Assembly (NCBI GenBank): GCA_947455995.1
Contig: CANGQA010000018.1
Span: 1 to 38,493, forward strand
Length of the DNA stretch: 38,493 nucleotides
From: Hyphomicrobiales bacterium
GTDB lineage: Bacteria; Pseudomonadota; Alphaproteobacteria; Rhizobiales; Beijerinckiaceae
Reading direction: 5' to 3'
The notes under the pieces were generated by a model. It was not told the DNA's origin, searched no databases, and saw only the letters and a program-made list of their open reading frames with translations. Of this stretch, positions 35,673 to 38,493 are shown one piece after another (the first letter of the stretch is position 1; each line of letters starts with the position of its first letter). The translations under genes and the position numbers were made by a program.

Positions 35673-35779
35673 GGGTTGATGACCAAATAGAGTTCAACAC
35701 GGAGGCTTTGGAAACGGTGTTCTCCAAAGCGGGGTCGGATGATGATCTGCCCTTGAACCCCTATTTAGGATGATGACGA

Positions 35780-38203
35780 ATGAGCCAGACAAAAAAGCGT
35801 CCAACCATTGTCGGCGGCAGCGTGGAAAACTATCCAGTTCTTCCTTTGCGCGACATCGTGGTGTTTCCGCACATGATCGTGCCGCTGTTTGTGGGCCGTG
35901 AAAAGTCTATTCGCGCCCTTGAGGAAGTGGTTAAGCGCGAGCAGTTGATTTTGCTGGCAACCCAGAAAAGCGCCGGTGATGATGACCCTGCACCCGATGC
36001 AATATTTGAATCGGGGACTCTGGCAACGGTTCTCCAACTCCTGAAGCTTCCCGATGGTACTGTGAAAGTGCTTGTCGAGGGTCTGGCACGTGCCAAGGTG
36101 CAATCCTATAGCCGCACCGAGGATTTTTATGAGGCCAGCGCCTTGTCTCTTGATGATGTTGTCGGGAGCCCTGTCGAAGCTGAAGCTTTGTCGCGTTCGG
36201 TTGTTTCCGAATTTGAAAATTACGTAAAGCTCAACAAAAAAGTCTCTGCAGAAGTTGTCGCGGCTGTGGTCCAGATTGAGGATTATTCCAAGCTGGCTGA
36301 TACCGTTGCTTCGCATCTTGCTGTCAAAATCAACGAAAAGCAGGATGTTCTTGAAATTCTCGATGTCTCCAAGCGTCTTGAAAAAGTCCTTGGCTTCATG
36401 GAAAGCGAAATCTCCGTCCTGCATGTTGAAAAGCGGATCCGCAGCCGTGTGAAACGGCAAATGGAAAAGACGCAGCGCGAATATTACCTCAACGAGCAGA
36501 TGAAGGCGATCCAGAAAGAGCTTGGCGACGAAGACGGCAAGGATGACATTTCCGAGCTGGAAGAACGCATTGCCAAGACCAAGTTGACCAAAGAGGCCCG
36601 TGACAAGGCCATGGCGGAAGTCAAAAAGCTGCGTCAGATGTCGCAGATGTCGGCTGAAGCCACCGTGGTTCGCAATTATCTCGATTGGATGCTGTCACTG
36701 CCTTGGGGCCGCCGTTCCAAGATCAAGAAGGATCTCGGTCAAGCTCAGAGCTTGCTTGATGCAGAGCATTTCGGACTTGAAAAGGTTAAGGACCGGATCA
36801 TCGAATATCTGGCTGTCCAAAGCCGCGCGAACAAGCTGACAGGTCCAATTCTTTGCCTTGTTGGCCCTCCTGGCGTCGGTAAAACCTCTCTCGGCAAATC
36901 GATCGCCAAGGCCACAGGCCGTGAATTCGTTCGCATGTCATTGGGTGGCGTGCGGGATGAAGCCGAAATCAGAGGCCATCGGCGCACCTATATCGGTTCG
37001 ATGCCCGGCAAGGTCATCCAGTCGATGAAGAAGGCCAAGGTGCAAAATCCGCTGTTCCTGCTCGATGAAATCGACAAACTCGGTATGGATTTCCGTGGCG
37101 ATCCGTCCTCCGCTTTGTTGGAAGTCCTTGATCCTGAACAGAATTCTACCTTCAACGATCATTATCTTGAAGTCGATTATGACCTGTCCAATGTCATGTT
37201 TGTGACCACCGCCAATACGCTCAACATTCCTCCGGCCTTGCTTGACCGTATGGAAGTGATCCGGATTGCAGGATATACGGAAGACGAGAAGCTGGAGATT
37301 GCGCGTCGCCATCTGATACCCGAGGCCACGGGAAAGCATGGTCTTGCGCACAAGGAATGGGAAATCACCGACGAGGCATTGCTCGAAATGATCCGTCGTT
37401 ATACCCGTGAAGCGGGTGTTCGCAACCTGTCGCGTGAAATCGCCAATCTGGCCCGTAAATCGGTCAAGGAAATCCTTTTAAACAAGGTCAAATCCGTCAA
37501 GATCGATATCCCCAAACTGGTCGATTTTCTTGGTGTACCGAAATATCGTTTCGGTGAAACCGAGGACGAGGATCAGGTGGGTGTGGTCACCGGTCTTGCA
37601 TGGACGGAAGTGGGCGGCGAGTTGCTGACCATCGAAGGGGTGATGATGCCTGGTCGCGGCAAGATGACTGTGACAGGTAACCTGAAAGATGTGATGAAGG
37701 AGTCGATTTCTGCTGCGGCGTCCTATGTCCGCTCCCGTGCCGTCGCCTTCGGCATCGAACCGCCTTTGTTCGACCGTCGCGATATCCACGTGCATGTGCC
37801 TGAAGGGGCAACCCCTAAGGATGGTCCCTCGGCAGGCATTGCGATGGCAACGGCGATTGTTTCCGTGTTGACCTCGATTCCGGTGCGTCGTGACATTGCC
37901 ATGACAGGCGAGGTCACTTTGCGTGGCCGTGTTTTGCCGATCGGCGGTTTGAAGGAAAAGCTGCTGGCTGCTCTGCGGGGTGGGGTCAAAACGGTCCTGA
38001 TCCCTGAAGAGAATGCCAAGGATCTGGCCGACATTCCGGATAATGTTAAAAATGCGCTCGAAATTATCCCTGTGTCCCGCATGGATGAAGTGCTGAAACA
38101 TGCGCTGGTTCGCCAGCCTGTCGCCATCACCTGGGAGGAGGTTTTGCCAGCCATCCCCCATGCTCTGACCGATGACGAGGCCGCCGGAATTGTTGCCCAT
38201 TGA
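35780..38203 (+). CDS. lon: ATP-dependent protease Lon
   Basis: Cytosolic AAA+ serine protease that destroys misfolded and regulatory proteins, including CtrA/DnaA-type cell-cycle factors in alphaproteobacteria. The 807-aa product has the LON substrate domain ([18 protein letters not shown]), a coiled middle, Walker A GPPGVGKT (362-369), Walker [10 protein letters not shown], and the protease domain with the Ser-Lys dyad S684 (GPSAG) and K727 ([10 protein letters not shown]). ATG 35780 follows AGGATGATGACGA. It is followed by an intrinsic terminator and the HU gene, an order shared by many proteobacteria. Confidence 0.98.
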   Translation: MSQTKKRPTIVGGSVENYPVLPLRDIVVFPHMIVPLFVGREKSIRALEEVVKREQLILLATQKSAGDDDPAPDAIFESGTLATVLQLLKLPDGTVKVLVEGLARAKVQSYSRTEDFYEASALSLDDVVGSPVEAEALSRSVVSEFENYVKLNKKVSAEVVAAVVQIEDYSKLADTVASHLAVKINEKQDVLEILDVSKRLEKVLGFMESEISVLHVEKRIRSRVKRQMEKTQREYYLNEQMKAIQKELGDEDGKDDISELEERIAKTKLTKEARDKAMAEVKKLRQMSQMSAEATVVRNYLDWMLSLPWGRRSKIKKDLGQAQSLLDAEHFGLEKVKDRIIEYLAVQSRANKLTGPILCLVGPPGVGKTSLGKSIAKATGREFVRMSLGGVRDEAEIRGHRRTYIGSMPGKVIQSMKKAKVQNPLFLLDEIDKLGMDFRGDPSSALLEVLDPEQNSTFNDHYLEVDYDLSNVMFVTTANTLNIPPALLDRMEVIRIAGYTEDEKLEIARRHLIPEATGKHGLAHKEWEITDEALLEMIRRYTREAGVRNLSREIANLARKSVKEILLNKVKSVKIDIPKLVDFLGVPKYRFGETEDEDQVGVVTGLAWTEVGGELLTIEGVMMPGRGKMTVTGNLKDVMKESISAAASYVRSRAVAFGIEPPLFDRRDIHVHVPEGATPKDGPSAGIAMATAIVSVLTSIPVRRDIAMTGEVTLRGRVLPIGGLKEKLLAALRGGVKTVLIPEENAKDLADIPDNVKNALEIIPVSRMDEVLKHALVRQPVAITWEEVLPAIPHALTDDEAAGIVAH

Positions 38204-38235
38204 GGCGATCGGACGGTTTGCGAGGCTATGAATAT

Positions 38236-38275
38236 AATCCCCTGAAAGAAATTTCAGGGGATTTTTCATTTTTTG
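38236..38275 (+). terminator. lon terminator
   Basis: AATCCCCTGAAA (38236-38247), loop GAAA, TTTCAGGGGATT (38252-38263) form a perfect 12-bp stem followed by a T-rich tract. Strong intrinsic terminator about 33 bases after the lon stop. Confidence 0.92.
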
Positions 38276-38389
38276 AAGCAAAATAAGGCTTTTTAGATGT
38301 TTTTTGACTTGCCTTAGACCCCCTTGGACTGATCAAAGGTAGGAACGCGTCGTCGATTCGGCGTGAATGTTTTTTTAAGGAGACAAGAA

Positions 38390-38493
38390 ATGAACAAGGG
38401 CGATTTGGTTGCGGCTGTTGCCGAGCATGCAGATATCACCAAGGCTCAGGCCGGTCATGCGGTCGATGCCGTTGTGGAGGCGATCACTGCCAC
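38390..38493 (+). CDS. hupB: DNA-binding protein HU (first 34 codons)
   Basis: The frame from ATG 38390 runs off the right edge after about 34 codons. It reads MNKGDLVAAVAEHADITKAQ and continues AGHAVDAVVEAIT, the first two helices of HU/IHF-family nucleoid proteins (MNKxxLVxxVA, then a second helix). AAGGAGAC lies 6 bases before the ATG. The lon-hupB order supports HU over IHF. The DNA-binding beta arms lie beyond the window. Confidence 0.9.
   Translation, partial: MNKGDLVAAVAEHADITKAQAGHAVDAVVEAITA

Overview
This window is a contiguous stretch of core chromosome from an alphaproteobacterium, most likely of the order Hyphomicrobiales (Rhizobiales). The evidence is gene order and protein character together. 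The set includes rne beside an amidase, PBP1A and prfB, and a bcp/M23 peptidase pair. It also includes a sufS2-sufB-sufC-sufD-sufS-sufT-sufA cluster with no adjacent iscR/Rrf2 gene, glnB-glnA next to nnrDE, and tRNA-Leu-tig-clpP-clpX-lon-hupB. I cannot name a genus from sequence alone. No insertion sequence, prophage, CRISPR array, rRNA or transfer signature was seen; coding density is high and base composition looks even by eye.

Layout. Positions 1-2449 (minus) hold most of an RNase E gene, running off the left edge, with a long structured leader (2450-about 2920). Reading rightwards (plus) come a periplasmic amidase, PBP1A and release factor 2 (3047-8281), a peptidoglycan/translation block. 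An M23 metallopeptidase and a Bcp peroxiredoxin follow on the minus strand (8306-10036), then a large AsmA/YhdP-like envelope protein on plus (10132-13569). tyrS and a small alpha/beta hydrolase lie on minus (13584-15555). A 420-base divergent region (15556-15977) carries a near-perfect Irr-type iron box and separates the hydrolase from the SUF iron-sulfur assembly operon (15978-23025, plus).

A bidirectional terminator separates suf from a DEAD-box helicase gene (minus). Cytochrome b561, parE and the glnB-glnA nitrogen operon follow, all on minus. The right arm (plus) holds bifunctional NAD(P)HX repair enzyme nnrDE, tRNA-Leu(UAG), and the protein quality-control series trigger factor, ClpP, ClpX and Lon. 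It ends in the first 34 codons of an HU gene.

How the genes work together. The suf genes form a complete Fe-S scaffold system with two cysteine desulfurases, probably iron-controlled through the upstream palindrome. tig-clpP-clpX-lon is the conserved folding/proteolysis block; candidate heat-shock (RpoH-type) -35 elements sit inside inverted repeats upstream of clpP and lon. glnB-glnA is the PII/glutamine synthetase pair, with both covalent modification tyrosines present.

I found no convincing previously undescribed system. The most interesting signals are the iron box at the suf divergent region, a histidine-rich insert inside the RNase E S1 domain, the folded rne leader, and a four-copy 16-bp repeat whose first unit contains the sufA stop codon.
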